Source: Aphidius gifuensis
Taxonomy: Eukaryota; Arthropoda; Insecta; Hymenoptera; Braconidae
DNA: 64,000 bases
Reading direction: 5' to 3'
Assembly (NCBI RefSeq): GCF_014905175.1
Contig: NC_057790.1
Span: 310,001 to 374,000, forward strand
Part shown: positions 13,301 through 25,749 of the stretch, in pieces
Layout: the number at the start of each line of letters is the position of its first letter
How positions within the stretch are numbered: the stretch's first letter is position 1
Notes under the pieces: model-generated
Databases searched by the model: none
Seen by the model: only the letters and a program-made list of their open reading frames with translations
Told to the model about the DNA's origin: nothing
Made by a program: the position numbers and the translations under genes

Positions 13301-13903
13301 GATAGAGCTTTGCTGACATAATCGAAAATCGATTTCGTCTCGCCTACCTGCAATGTTACTAACTTCTTTTTGTTATTTTTCTTTGTGTACTGTTTTCTTT
13401 TCTGCTTCAAGTCAGTTTTGCGCTTAGCATGAATTTATCTCACTCGTTTTTTACTTTTTACTTACTTACTTACTTACTTACTTTATTATTTTTTCATTTT
13501 TTTGTTGTATCTATTTTGCAAACTCCCTGTGGATAAATACACCAGCAGCAATTTTCTTTGACCAAGTTGAGGGGAATATAAATTACATATAAATTTATGA
13601 AGGGATTTTGAAAAATAATATTCAATCTATTTTATCTTATTTATATTCACTCCAACAAAAAAAGGTTTATTTATATTTTTGCAAATGAAGCTGAAGAAAA
13701 TTATTTTTTTTCCTTGAATTTTATAATTATTTAGTAAATGAAAGTATATATAAAAAATGTTTCAATAAATTATAAGCCAGTTGAAAAGTCTTTTTTCTAA
13801 TTTTTGAAATAAACCTTTTTTTTATTTTGTTGAGAGAAATAATGTCAAATAATTTTATTCAATGTAATTTATTAATTTATTTAAAAAATGTTATGTAATT
13901 ATT
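10339..13903. other. Intergenic region between CAP gene and iav
   Basis: No gene is supported. The stretch separates the iav 3' end from the CAP start; both genes are on the minus strand, so it should contain the iav 3' UTR and the CAP promoter. A minus-strand AATAAA can be read at 13854-13859, about 45 bases past the iav stop. Simple repeats include TTTA units at 10443-10466 and ACTT units at 13459-13483. An acidic plus-strand reading near 12480-12600 lacks an ATG and is treated as rejected. Confidence 0.4.
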
Positions 13904-16900
13904 TCAAGGACTTTCATGAACATTTTCTTGCCAAGATAATAATTTATTCATGTTACTTATTCCTCGTGTACTCCATGGCTCAAGTGGATCAGTTGGTGAT
14001 GATGGTGATGTATTTATTTCTAATTTTTTTTTATCATCAATAATTTTCTCTTCACGTCTGTCATCATCACAATCAATTTCCTTTGGTCTTACTCTGTTGA
14101 ACAAATAAAATTTACAAAGTTTAAATTAAAAATTATTTACTTGTTTTTCATAAACTTGAATTATTAATGTCAAATAAAATATGAAAAAATATAGCAACTA
14201 AAAAGTATATACAACAAAATAAAAAGAAAAAATAAAAAAGTATAAAAATTACTAAAAAAAAAATATATAAATATAATGTTAAATTATTCGTAAAGTCAGA
14301 CAACGAGGTTGGTGAAAAGAAAATTTTGTTTATGACATTTTGTATGGTTTTTTTTTTTTTCATTTTCATTTTCTCTTTTTTTCACCTGATTCATTTTATT
14401 CGTTCTTTGTTTTCTTTATTTTTTTATATTCATTTTTTTATTATTATTATTAAACTTTTTGAGAGTTTGAAAATAAATATACGACCAGCAGCAGTGTTGG
14501 CAAACCAAAACGATTTTGTAATTTTTTTTTTTTTCTTTTGCTTTGCTCATTTTTTACTTAGAGTCCTTGTTGGCGATGATGATGGTGGTGGTGGTGGACT
14601 ACGTAACGAGAGACGCTAAAATTACCCGACGTTATCGTTCTTGCCTGCGTTATACGATTCAACGAATTTTTTTAAAATTTATTTTATTCATTTTTTACAC
14701 TACCCTCTTGTTTGTATTTTAGTTTTTATTTATTAATTTTTTTTTACTCAAATAAATCATCAATGTGAATTCAAATGAAAAGCTTTCATTGACTTGTGCA
14801 TGTATACGTCAATGAAAAATAATTTATATTTTTTATAAACTCTTGATGTAAAGCAATTTATTTTAATTGAAAAAAAAAAAATCTATAAATTAAATTTTAC
14901 CTATTTTTAGCTGTTTTAACACGACGTTTGTGATGTTTATTGACTCGTTTTTTATATTTTTTATCATCAATATTATCATGATTATGTTTAACAGAATAAT
15001 CATTATTCTTTTTCTCGTTTTTATTAGTATCAGATGATTTAACATTATCCAAATGACAAGCAATTTCATCAATAACATTGTCAGTTTGAATTTCATTCAT
15101 GGAAACGTTTGTCAGATTGACGACACGATTTACGGAATTTTCATTGGCCAATGACGAGGACGACGAGGATATACAACCAGAGCCATTTGGATCAACGTTA
15201 CTATGCGTCGTCGAGCTATATTCCAAGCATGCTGAACGAATTCTTCTAAGACGAAATTCCGCTCCCAATAGATTTTTACCTACAACAAAAATCACCAAAG
15301 ACAAATTGTTTCTTTCAAGATTAAATTTTTTATTACACAGTAAATCAGCTATTGCAAAGAATATTTATTTTTTTTTCAATTGATTTTATTAATAACTTCT
15401 TGGAAAATGTATCAATCAAATATCTCATTAAAAAAATAAATAATGAAAATAATTAGAAATTATTAAATACACTGGAATAAATTACCCACCTCTGCATATA
15501 TCAGAATCACTTGATTCTGTAAAATTTATATTTCCTTTTGTTGACTTATCATCATCATCATCTTCGTCATCTTCGTCATCTTCATCAACGTCAACGCCAA
15601 TTCCCATATTTGCTAAAATTTTTGATTCCCGTGTGTTTTTAGTTTCACTTGATATTCTTGCTTCCTCAGCAATTCTAAGTAATGTTTCTTGATGTGAATC
15701 TGGTGATTCAGATGCAATGACTAGATCCAACAGTGGATCCAGTTCATTTTTATTACACTCAGGTTTTTTTGATTCCACACGGTTTATTCCACTAATGGGA
15801 TTTCTTGGAATCTCCGGTACAACTGTTTGATGCATTCAGACATGAAATATATAAAAATAAATTAATTAAATGCCAAGTAATAAAAATTAAACAATTATTA
15901 TTATCATATGAATAAAATAACAATTTAAATTGATTGAAAATGAATAAAGCTAGATATAAATTTGATGAAATAAAAATATATACTTGTGTGAAATTGAATA
16001 AATGAAAAGTAAATATTATTAAAATATAAATTGAATAGTTTTAAGCACCAATTTTATCAATAACAGTATCAATTGGTTTAGCTGTTGGGATATTGGATGT
16101 TGTTGTGCTTGTGATATTGGCTTGACTTTGGTTTTGTGTGGCAACAATACTTTTTGATTGTTGTGTTGCTATAGTTTGCTGTTTAACTGAACCAGTTGTA
16201 TCAGTTGCTGTTGTTGTTGTTGTTGTTGGTATTCTCTCGGTAACTGTGGCCAGGTCAATGTCGTGGGCAAAGGCCATTACATCTAGAGCTGCAGTCAGGG
16301 CGTCACCAAATCCTCCAGTCACGCCCGCTGACGCTGAGATTTCCGACTCGTTCATGTGCGGACTGCATACAAAGTAAACACCCTTGCCAATTTCATTCAA
16401 ATAAAATACAAAAAGAATATTTATTCTCAAAAAAAAAAAAAAAAAACAAATCAAAAGGACAATTGAAGGAAAAAATAAAAAAAAAATAAACTAAACTTTA
16501 TAGATCTAGTAATTTTGATGATGTAGAATTTTTTTTTTTTTTTTCTATAAAAAATACAAAAATATTCACTAGAAAGTAAATACTGAAAAAGTAAAATTTA
16601 AATTTATAATAAAAGTAAATTTAGAGGAAAAAAATTATAAAATAAATTTATCATAAAATAATAAAATATATTTTTATCATGATATTTAATTCTAATGGGG
16701 TTATGTATTTTTTATGATGATGTTAAATATTAACAGACCTTATTCTAACTGGGGTTGATATTGAAGCACGACCCCACATTATTAAACGTAATTCTTCACC
16801 AGTTAATCCTCGATTTCGTAGAGCTGTTATTGTAACTTTTCCAACTCGCTATTTAATTGACGTAAAAAAATAAAATAATAATAAAATTATTTGGCATATA

Positions 16901-19900
16901 TAATTTATGTGTTATTTATTTAAATATTTATAATTAATAAAATTGTACCTTCCAATTAGAAACAGCACCTTTTCTTTGACACGCCCTTGTTTTGGATTTA
17001 CTCTTTATCACCATAACACCACGTTGTTCAGATGCTGGATTATTTGGATCATCACCTGGTCCAAGTTTAATACTATATTCTTGAAGATAATTGTGAGCGT
17101 CTTTTTGTGATACAGCACGCTCAAGTGATACCACTATTTTAGCCCACTAATACAAGAAAAAAAAAAAAAAAAAAAAAACAATATACATCAAAGAAATGTT
17201 AATAAAATATATTCTCTTTGTTATTTGCTTATTTGGAAAATAGATGAAAATTTAATTTATGTTAATGTTATTTAGTCTTTAAAAAGATTTAAAATGATGG
17301 AATTTATAAATATTTTAATGAGAATTTAATTATTTATTAACCTGTTTCATCCATTCTTTTTCACTCTGTTCGATAACGTGAGCATATGTGTTACCCATCA
17401 TGGCAATTAACATATTGAGCAGTAAAATTGGCACCAGAACCATAAATATTGCAAATACTGTTTTACTTAAATTTGGATAAGCTGTGTCACTCAAGTCTGA
17501 ATACTAAAAAAAATATAAATTAATTAAATACATAGTTTATGCATCAGTGATAAATATTATTGATAAATTTCATTCAACCAGAATTCAAAAATTAAAATTA
17601 TAAATATTTTTTATATCCAAGAAATTATGTAAATAAAATTTTCATTTTTTATTTATTTCAAGTTTTATATATTAAAATTAAAAATAATACAATAATGGAA
17701 ACGTGTGGTAATTATAGATCCAAATGGAAACTATTAACTTAATTTGTCTGACAAAAATAACTTTTTTCTACTTAAAAAAAAATAAATTTACAGAAATAAA
17801 AACTTAGCTATGTATTTATCTAGTATATTTTAGTATTTATAGTTATATAAACTTGTTTATGAGAAATTTTATTATCGAAATTTTTTTTTAAGTAGAAAAA
17901 AATTATTTTCGTCAGACAAATTTATCATGAAATTTTAATACATTTTAATTTCTTAAAAATATGTAAATTAAATATTTTTTTTTCAATAAAAATAACACAT
18001 TGAACTTTTATCAAAATTGTCAATTGAATTTGTCTGACGAAAATAATTTTTTTCTACTTAAAAAAATACAAAATTCGCTAGTAAAAAAAAATAAATAATA
18101 ATCAGTATTAAATTTCACATTAACTAGTTTAATTTTAGCATTTAAAAAATATTTAAATGATAAATATTAATTTATATCTGCTGTCTTATGAAATTTGTCT
18201 GATAAATATAAAAAAAAAAATTTTTTTTTTCTTCTGGTTTACCAGCAATTCTTTTTCATCCTGTCAAATTATCAAATTCAATTTTCTCATTAAAGAGTAA
18301 CACTGTATTTTTATAAAAAAAAAAAAAAAATCTTCTATATAAACCAGCAGCGTGTTACCACTGATGTCGGTTTAAAAATGAATCCAGCAATATTTTCAAC
18401 AGACTGGCTATATTTCATGCAACGCGTCGACGACCCGTGATCCGATCGTAATTTTACGGGTGTCTAATAAAAATTTTTCTTTTTACATTTACCAAGTTTT
18501 CAACTCAACTTATACGGGTTTGCAGAAAATACTAATAATAAAAAAAAAAAAAAAAACAAACAAACTTTTTAAATTTATTCTTTATGTATAAAAAAATGTT
18601 TACAAAAAATCTCAAAGTATTTTATCTTGAATCTTTAAATTGACAAAAATTTAATAATAATATTTGTTGATATATAAAAATACTGATAATACTTGAACAA
18701 ATGATAAATCTGCCAACAAATATATACATGTACAAAAAAACAAAGCAATAAAAGAAAAAATAAAGTAAATAAAAAAGCAATATAAAAAATTGCAAAGAGA
18801 TGAAAATAAAAAGATAAAAAAGGGACAAATAAAAGTAAAAAAAAAAAGGAAATAAAGTTGGATCCTTACACTGTAGTCTCCCAGCGTGATTTGGAAGAGA
18901 GCCATCCAGGTAGAATGATACGAGTGATACAGAGATGATTGAACTCGAGGATATCCTTTGTAGAGAAAATGAAAGGACTGTGAAAAACCAAATAGCATGA
19001 CCATGTAAATTATGCCAAATGTAAGCATGTCACCGGTTATCATGCTGTACACCATTGTCACAAATGGTCCAGTCAATCTTACTGCACTGAAAAAATTAAA
19101 TTTCAAAATAATATTAACATTTAATTGCCAGAGAGAAGTTTTAATTTTGAAACAAATTTTAATCTAATATTTAAAAATAAATATAAAATTATTTTTTGAT
19201 AATTTAAAATGAATATTTATAGTTTCTATAAAAAAGACAATAAATTTATTTATTAGAATTTATAAAAACCATAATATTCTAAATATATTTTAAAACTTGA
19301 ATTTATAAATTTCCAAGAATATTTAAATTTAAAAAACAAAAACTATTTAAGTCTCTTATCAAATAACATTCTTTAATAAATTTAAAAAACTAATTTTAAA
19401 ACTCGTAAGTATTTTAAATTTAAATAAATTATTTTTCAATATACAAAAAAGATTTTTAATTAATTTCTTTTTTTTCATTATAAAAACTTCAATAATATTT
19501 ATATAAAAAAAAAGCAAAATCAAGTTTATAAAAATGTAATCTTACTTAGTTAAATTTTTTTTCAACTTTTAAACAAGTAAAATATGAAATTGCTAGTAAA
19601 TTATTTAAAAATAATAATCAATGTATTGTTCAGCTATTATTAAATTAATATAATTTACAAAATAATATTCGCAGTAATATCATACAATTTACAATCGACA
19701 TAAATTAATATAATTTATTTATTTAGTCAATTGATCATGCTTGTCTCGTTGAAGCAATCAAATTGATTATCAATCAAAATTTAATTTCCATAATAACTCT
19801 CTCTCTTTCTCTCTCTCTCTAATAGTTGTAATATATTTTGCAATGATGATCTCATCTACATTCTGAGGTATCACCTTCAACAATCCAAAATCCAAAACAA

Positions 19901-22900
19901 CCCATTGTATTCACTTGGTCATTTATACAAACCAGATCACCATCAACATATATATATATTTTAATATAGTATTTGAACAAACAAATATATATCCAACGAT
20001 TTATGTTTAATGTCGAAATACATGCGTTGTGTTGATTAATAACGTGATGCTTTATATACACTCCATTGTAGATATTTGAGCCATCTACAAATTTAGCTTT
20101 ATATATATTATTACAACAACAACGACAACATCAACAACAACGACAACAACAACAACAACAACAACTACGTACATGCATGCTCACTATGATTTTATCAGCA
20201 AATTCAATTTATATCACGATATATATTTTGTGGTTTTATCATCAGTATTACACACACACACACACACACAAAATATTTATATAAATTTTACAATTTACCA
20301 ACTAAAGTAAATTTGTTTTGTAAAAAAATATTAATAACTGATTATTCATATTAATTTGACATTTAATTAAATTTCGTTTTATCAAATAAATAATTAAACA
20401 TTTGGAAAAATCTTTTTTTAATCATATAGAAAAGTTGGTAATTTTTTTTGAAGATAAATTTAGTCGGTGGATGATTTTTTTCATGTCGTAAAATTGAATG
20501 GTGGAATTTATTTTATTTTCTGTATAAAAGTTTTTTAAAACTTTCAAGATCGAGTTTTGGTAGTGGAAGAAGCAGTTTGTTGATTTTGATATTCTGATCA
20601 CGCGTATGATCGTTTGTGGAAATATTGAACGGTTTGGGTTTTTTTATTTTATTTTTTATCATGTATATTTGTTTTATTTTTTTGTGTGTATATGTGTGGT
20701 CGTTCATCTTGAACCAGTATTCTCGACTGGAACATTTTTCAAAATGCTATCCAACTGTTGTTTAGATACTTTGGTGGCATCAGCAGCAGCAGCACCACCA
20801 GCAGCATCAGGGACACCCCCAGATGGATGTGATTTGTAACTTTTTATTTTATTTTATTTTTTTTAATTGGATCACTGGATGTATTCTACTTTTTTTATTT
20901 TTTTTATTTTGAAATCTATATTTACTGTTATTTCGATTGGGAATTTTTTTATGACTTTGTAACTGTTCATTTTTTCAGTTGAAAATAAAAATTGCAATAC
21001 CTCAGAGAAGTTTGATGGAATAATTAAAAATAATAATAATAATTGATATGCAAAAATAGAAATACAATAGGGACAGAAATGAATATTTTTTTTTAAATTG
21101 ACAAAGATTTTATTTATTTATTAAAAAAATTAAAAATAAATTTATTAATTAATAATTTTTTTAACTTTAAATAAGGTCAGTGTTGTTTATTAAAAAATAT
21201 TTATTTTAAAATTTCCAGATGAATAATTTTAAGAATATAAAATTAAAATTTTAAATTGACAAGTCATTTAATTATTTAAAAATTAAAATTTCATAATAAG
21301 GTCAGTGTTTATTAAAATATTGTTAAAAATAAATAAATAAATTTCCAGTTGAATAATTATTGAAAAAATAAAAAATATTGGATACTTATAAATTAAGTTG
21401 GTTGGAAAATTATCGTATTAATAATGCTTCTCAATGTCGGATATAATTCAAGTGATAGTGAGGATGAATGAGGAAAGGGGAAAATCAAGGAGGTAAATTG
21501 ATTGGTATATTTGAGACAAGTATATAGCAATATATGTCACATGCCTCGTTGCTGGTGTGAATTATTAATCGATGACTCTTCATCATAGCCAAGATTCGCA
21601 ACTCGAGTTACACCTCTGTACTACCTCAAATTTTTTTTTTTCATAATTCAAATACTCTCATATTTCTCAGCCCTAATTTTAAGCTGGGATAATAAACTTT
21701 ACAACATTAAATTAACCAATGAATAAATAATTTTTTAAACTCACCCAGCAAAAAACATGAGAAGAAACCATGAGCCAGGCACAGCGACAACTAAAATTGC
21801 ATCTTCAAGATGACGATTTCCATGATAACGACATGGTATACATGCCAGAATCAAAAAATTACTAATTAAAAATATAAATTTTGCTGGTTCATGTGTCTGC
21901 AATGAAAAACAAAAAAACAAGGTGTTATTTCGGGGATTTATTTTTGAAAAATTCTCGCGTGTCTTTAATCAGGTATATATTTTGATAATTTGATATTTAT
22001 TTTTTTTTTCCAATCGCTTGATTGAACAAGCAAGTGAACAGATGATGTGTTACACAATCAGACTCGTGCAGTAGACATGACCTCTCGTTAATTCTACAAT
22101 GTTATTTATTTATTTATTTTTTTCTCATGACTCACTGGAAATTGATCGGCGATTCGGTCGACTGATTACTATTTTATTTTATCCATTATTATTTGCAAAT
22201 TTTTTTTATTTATTTTTTATTCATTTTAAACTCAGGAAGTAATCAAGTATAAATAACATTTAATTTACTTTGATATATTCAAATGTAAAAAATATTAATT
22301 AATATTTATAAAAAAAAAAAAAAAAAAAAATTGAATGACTTGCCTTGGTCACAAAAAAAAAAAATGTTTCAATCAAAGTATTGGGCTTGAAATGTGAAAA
22401 ATTATCAACTATAGTAATGTGATATTTACCAGTTGTTTTAAAAATGATAACAATCCAATATTTACAACTTCACCACCAAGCTGAATGAGTATATAACTTA
22501 AGACTCCAATAACAGTTGAAAATTCAGCAATAACTCGTGCCATATTTGTAAATTCATTTGTCCAAATCATGAGATCAGCATCAATATCAGCTGGACGTAG
22601 ATAAACGGCAAGTGACAATGTTGTCAGATGAAATACGAGTATGATAAGACGTTTGAGAAACTGCAACTTTTGTCAGAATCATCGAACGACAGTGGGCTTT
22701 ATTCGGACTTGAATATATACATATATCCAATATATATTTATTGAAATAATTTATTACTTACTCGTGCAAATGTCTTCCATTTTTCTTCCAATAGTCGTTG
22801 AATAATACCACCATCAAGCATATCCAGATGTTCCTCTTTGGTACCATTGAGAATTATAAAAAGTGCCGAGTTCCAATCTAACAAAAAATAATTATAAATA

Positions 22901-24249
22901 AATAATTGATTAGATAAAGTAATTATAAAATTTTATTTACTTGTTCTGCCATCTGGTAAAAGTGTATCTAGTGCATTTAGTGGATATGCTGAACATGTGA
23001 TGTTACTGTATCTCCAAAATTCACGTGCTGAAAGTTCAAGCATTTCACGAAATACCTCAGCACGTCCAAGCTGACAGGCAAGTGTTAGCGGTGTGAAACC
23101 AGCATTGTTGGCTATTCCATTTCGTGCTGGAAATTTTGGATGACGAAGAGCATAACCAAACATATCCTGATGATTTAAAAAAAAAGATATTATATTTGAA
23201 AATAATTTTCTGAATTAAATATTAAATGTCAATTTCCTGACACCACTATTTTAAAATGTAAATTTAAATGTCATAATTAAGAAATTATATATATATATTT
23301 AATATAAAATGTCAAAGCTTCAATTTGACATTTTCATAATAGAATCTTTAAATAATAAATTACATTTAAATTTAAATTTATGTCGTCACTTTATTCAAAG
23401 AATTATTTAAAGAATAAAGAAACCTACTAGTTTATCACAAACAACAACCATGTGAAGTATCATATTGCCAAATGAATCTTGATCATCTGGATCAGCACCA
23501 GAATCAAGTAAAAGATTATATACACTTTCATTAGCACAACAAGCTGCCCAAGCAAGTGGATATTCACCAAGATATGCAAGTCCTTCATAATCAGTATATT
23601 TTGATGATCTTGTACCTTGTTGATCTTTTGGTAAAAAAAATGATCCAATTGCACGTTGTTGTACAATAGCACCAGCCTCAACAAGATCTTGTACAAGTTC
23701 ATTATTATTATATGCTATTGCTAAATGTAATGCACCAGCACCAAGATATTCTTCACCTTCAACAACATCAATTGCTAAATTTTGATAACATTTTAATAAT
23801 ATTCTTGCTATTTTAGTGTGTATACGAGTGTCACATATTATTAATACATGTAATAATGTTTCACCTAATGATCCACGATATTGCATTTGCCAACATGCTT
23901 TATGATCATTCCACTGTGATAATGGATCAAAACGTGACAATGATGCTTCAATTGGTAATATAACTTTTTTTAAATCACGAAATTTCCAACGTAAATATTC
24001 AGCACGATTTATTATTTTTCCTTTACCATCACCATACATCAACATACCAAATTGTCCTCTAATAACATACTCAACTTCATTTTGTCCACCATTTTGATAT
24101 GCATCAATTAGCTCACCACCTTTTTTATAATTTGCCAAACGATATAACAAACATTGATCTTCATCATTTGCTTGACTTATAACACGATCAAGTATTGAGC
24201 CAGCATTTATTTGCTCATCATTATTACGACAATTACACACGTTACCCAT
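13904..24249 (-). CDS. iav: TRPV channel subunit Inactive
   Basis: Thirteen phase-consistent exons: 24249-23428, 23166-22941, 22877-22762, 22660-22430, 21896-21745, 19086-18870, 17503-17342, 17146-16949, 16848-16739, 16362-16049, 15822-15490, 15279-14901 and 14093-13904. They encode 1149 residues, close to the length I recall for Drosophila Inactive (about 1120). Residues 130-350 hold ankyrin-like repeats (GETLLHVLIICD, GAGALHLAIAYNN, GFTPLTLACQLG). Six membrane segments follow at roughly 393-409, 428-449, 472-487, 498-516, 523-552 and 604-628. The pore loop (WMALFQITLGDYS) precedes S6, and a TRP-like helix (WAKIVVSLER) follows it. The long tail has Thr- and Asp-rich tracts and ends near PWSTRGISNMNKLLSW. 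In insects Iav pairs with Nanchung in cilia of chordotonal neurons for hearing, proprioception and touch. The intron 10 donor (GTGCTT) is the weakest junction. Large introns 5 and 6 hold repeats and ORF-like pieces. Confidence 0.96.
17741..18225. repeat. Foldback repeat cluster in iav intron 6
   Basis: A motif of about 42 bp, whose core is TTTGTCTGAC followed by AAAATAA, a T run and CTACTTAAAA, occurs at 17741-17790 and 18026-18066 in direct orientation. It occurs inverted at about 17882-17926, with a decayed copy near 18190-18225. Adjacent inverted copies could pair as stems of about 40 bp with loops near 100 nt. This suggests a MITE-like or foldback element, but no target-site duplication was identified. 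Confidence 0.6.
20112..20166. repeat. CAA/CGA triplet microsatellite
   Basis: Imperfect tandem CAA with interspersed CGA and TCA units within iav intron 5. Confidence 0.9.
20250..20271. repeat. CA dinucleotide microsatellite
   Basis: About ten uninterrupted CA units within iav intron 5. Confidence 0.9.
20513..20707 (-). CDS. Candidate 64-codon ORF nested in iav intron 5
   Basis: An ATG opens 64 codons. The C-terminal half (STNDHTRDQNIKINKLLL, then PLPKLDLESFKKLLYRK) has mixed, protein-like composition. Immediately upstream, 20705-20835 is open in another frame with a coding-like end (ATKVSKQQLDSILKNVPVE), and its TGA overlaps the ATG of this ORF. Neither has a convincing splice link to iav or to each other, and no family is recognised. 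They could be exons of a nested gene, pieces of iav pre-mRNA, or chance. Confidence 0.15.
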   Translation of the reverse strand: MNDHTYTHKKIKQIYMIKNKIKKPKPFNISTNDHTRDQNIKINKLLLPLPKLDLESFKKLLYRK

Positions 24250-24401
24250 TCAGACCCATTTATTTATTTATTTATTATTTTATTTATTATATTATTTACA
24301 TTTTTTTACTGTTTGCAACATTGATGATCATGTGTAAACACAGCAAACAACTGGATCTTGGGGGGAGCTTTTTTTTTCAACTATATTGCAGAGCTTTTGT
24401 G

Positions 24402-24415
24402 TGTGCTATAGCAAC
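24402..24415 (-). promoter_or_regulatory. X-box-like RFX site upstream of iav
   Basis: Read towards iav the site is GTTGCTATAGCACA. It matches the palindromic X-box form GTTGCTATAGCAAC at 12 of 14 positions: one half (GTTGC) is intact and the outer two bases of the other half are changed. It lies about 153 bp before the iav start codon, in the distance range typical of X-boxes in ciliary genes. RFX-type factors are known regulators of insect chordotonal cilia genes. The regulatory role here is inferred. Confidence 0.4.
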
Positions 24416-25712
24416 CGTCTATAATCCATAAATAGTACCTGGTGCAGTATGATACCAGGGTGTTACTGGGTGATGAAAAATAACACACTTGTATGTTAAT
24501 TTTTTAAGCTGAATTATTTGTCTTTAAGAAAATTTAAATGTGCCATTAATTAATCAATTTTTTCTTTTACAAATTAATAATGATAAATAAACAAAAATAA
24601 ATTTTCTACATTTATCAAATTAAATACTACACTGTTATTATTCAATTACAATATCCAATTAAAATTCAATTAAAAAAAAAAATAAATTAATAAATAAATC
24701 ATAAATTTAATTAAAACAATGAAAAAAGTTATTTATTAAATATAAATATAATTAATTCGTTTTTTAAAAATATAATTTTATTTTTTGTCTCTGTATACGT
24801 GTTGGTTTATTTATTTTTTATCATTGAATGAACTGAATGTGTATTGTAATTTTATTTGTGAGAACAAAAGTAGTTAAATCTATTGAGTCGTTGGTTTATA
24901 GAGATTATAGAAGGACAAAAGGATTACTCAGAGAGCCAAAGCTACCAAAGGAGTAAAAGTAAAGTTGTACAAATATCTACATAATACATATAATTTTGCA
25001 TTGAGTCACTTGTATATACCATAATAAATATGTGTGTGAGTGTGTATGTATATGAACACACATCTATTGTTACTTGGGCGTTGGAGAAACGTTATCACTG
25101 ATTAATGTGACTTCGTGCCCGAGCTTCGTAATCGATTCTACCTCGTGTCTCCACCACCACCACCACCACCATCACCACCATCACCATCACCAATGTTCCA
25201 ATGTTATTTGTCAGAAAATCCTAGATTGTCTCTCCCAAGTGTCCAAACATTAAACATTAATTTTTTTTATTTTTTTACCTTCACCATACATATACACATA
25301 ATTTTTATTCATTTTATTTATTTATTTTATTTATTCTGTTGCTTATTTTTTATTTTTTGCTGATAATAAAAAATATACACAAAATCACAATGAGATGTGG
25401 TTTTTTTCTTTCTTTTGTGCATTGCTGTTGAATAAAAAAAATAAATAAATAAAAATGAGTGACATATAAACTCGTTTACATATTTGCATGTTAAGGTAAA
25501 ATGCATGAGTACATGATGATTATTCTGACTGATAAAAATTATAGAAAATATAAAAAAATATAAAATTACTGAAGGTTGCTAAACATGTGTATAATATGTG
25601 TTATTTTTTTAATTTTTTTAGTAAATAATAATTTGTAATTTTATTATTGTTAATAAATAAACTTATTAAAAAAATTAGATTTTATTTTTAAAATATTTCA
25701 AATTTAATTAAT

Positions 25713-25714
25713 AT

Positions 25715-25745
<31 letters not shown>

Positions 25746-25749
25746 TTTT
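25713..25749. repeat. TTTA tetranucleotide microsatellite
   Basis: About nine near-perfect ATTT/TTTA units upstream of iav. A shorter tract of the same unit lies at 10443-10466. Confidence 0.9.

Larger units (their letters stand above)
19087..21744. other. iav intron 5 (2.7 kb)
   Basis: This is the largest iav intron, between the S4 and S5 exons. It contains a CT-rich run (19797-19820), a CAA/CGA triplet run (20112-20166), a CA dinucleotide run (20250-20271) and a higher-complexity patch at 20515-20839 described separately. No iav coding sequence is missing here: exons 5 and 6 join in phase 2 and give a continuous channel sequence. Confidence 0.6.

Noticed and set aside
18651..18869. Extension of the iav exon ending in GDYS past 18870
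   Set aside because: The frame runs on only as poly-Phe/Tyr intron sequence. The GTAAGG donor and phase-0 join to the S6 exon give the expected channel sequence.
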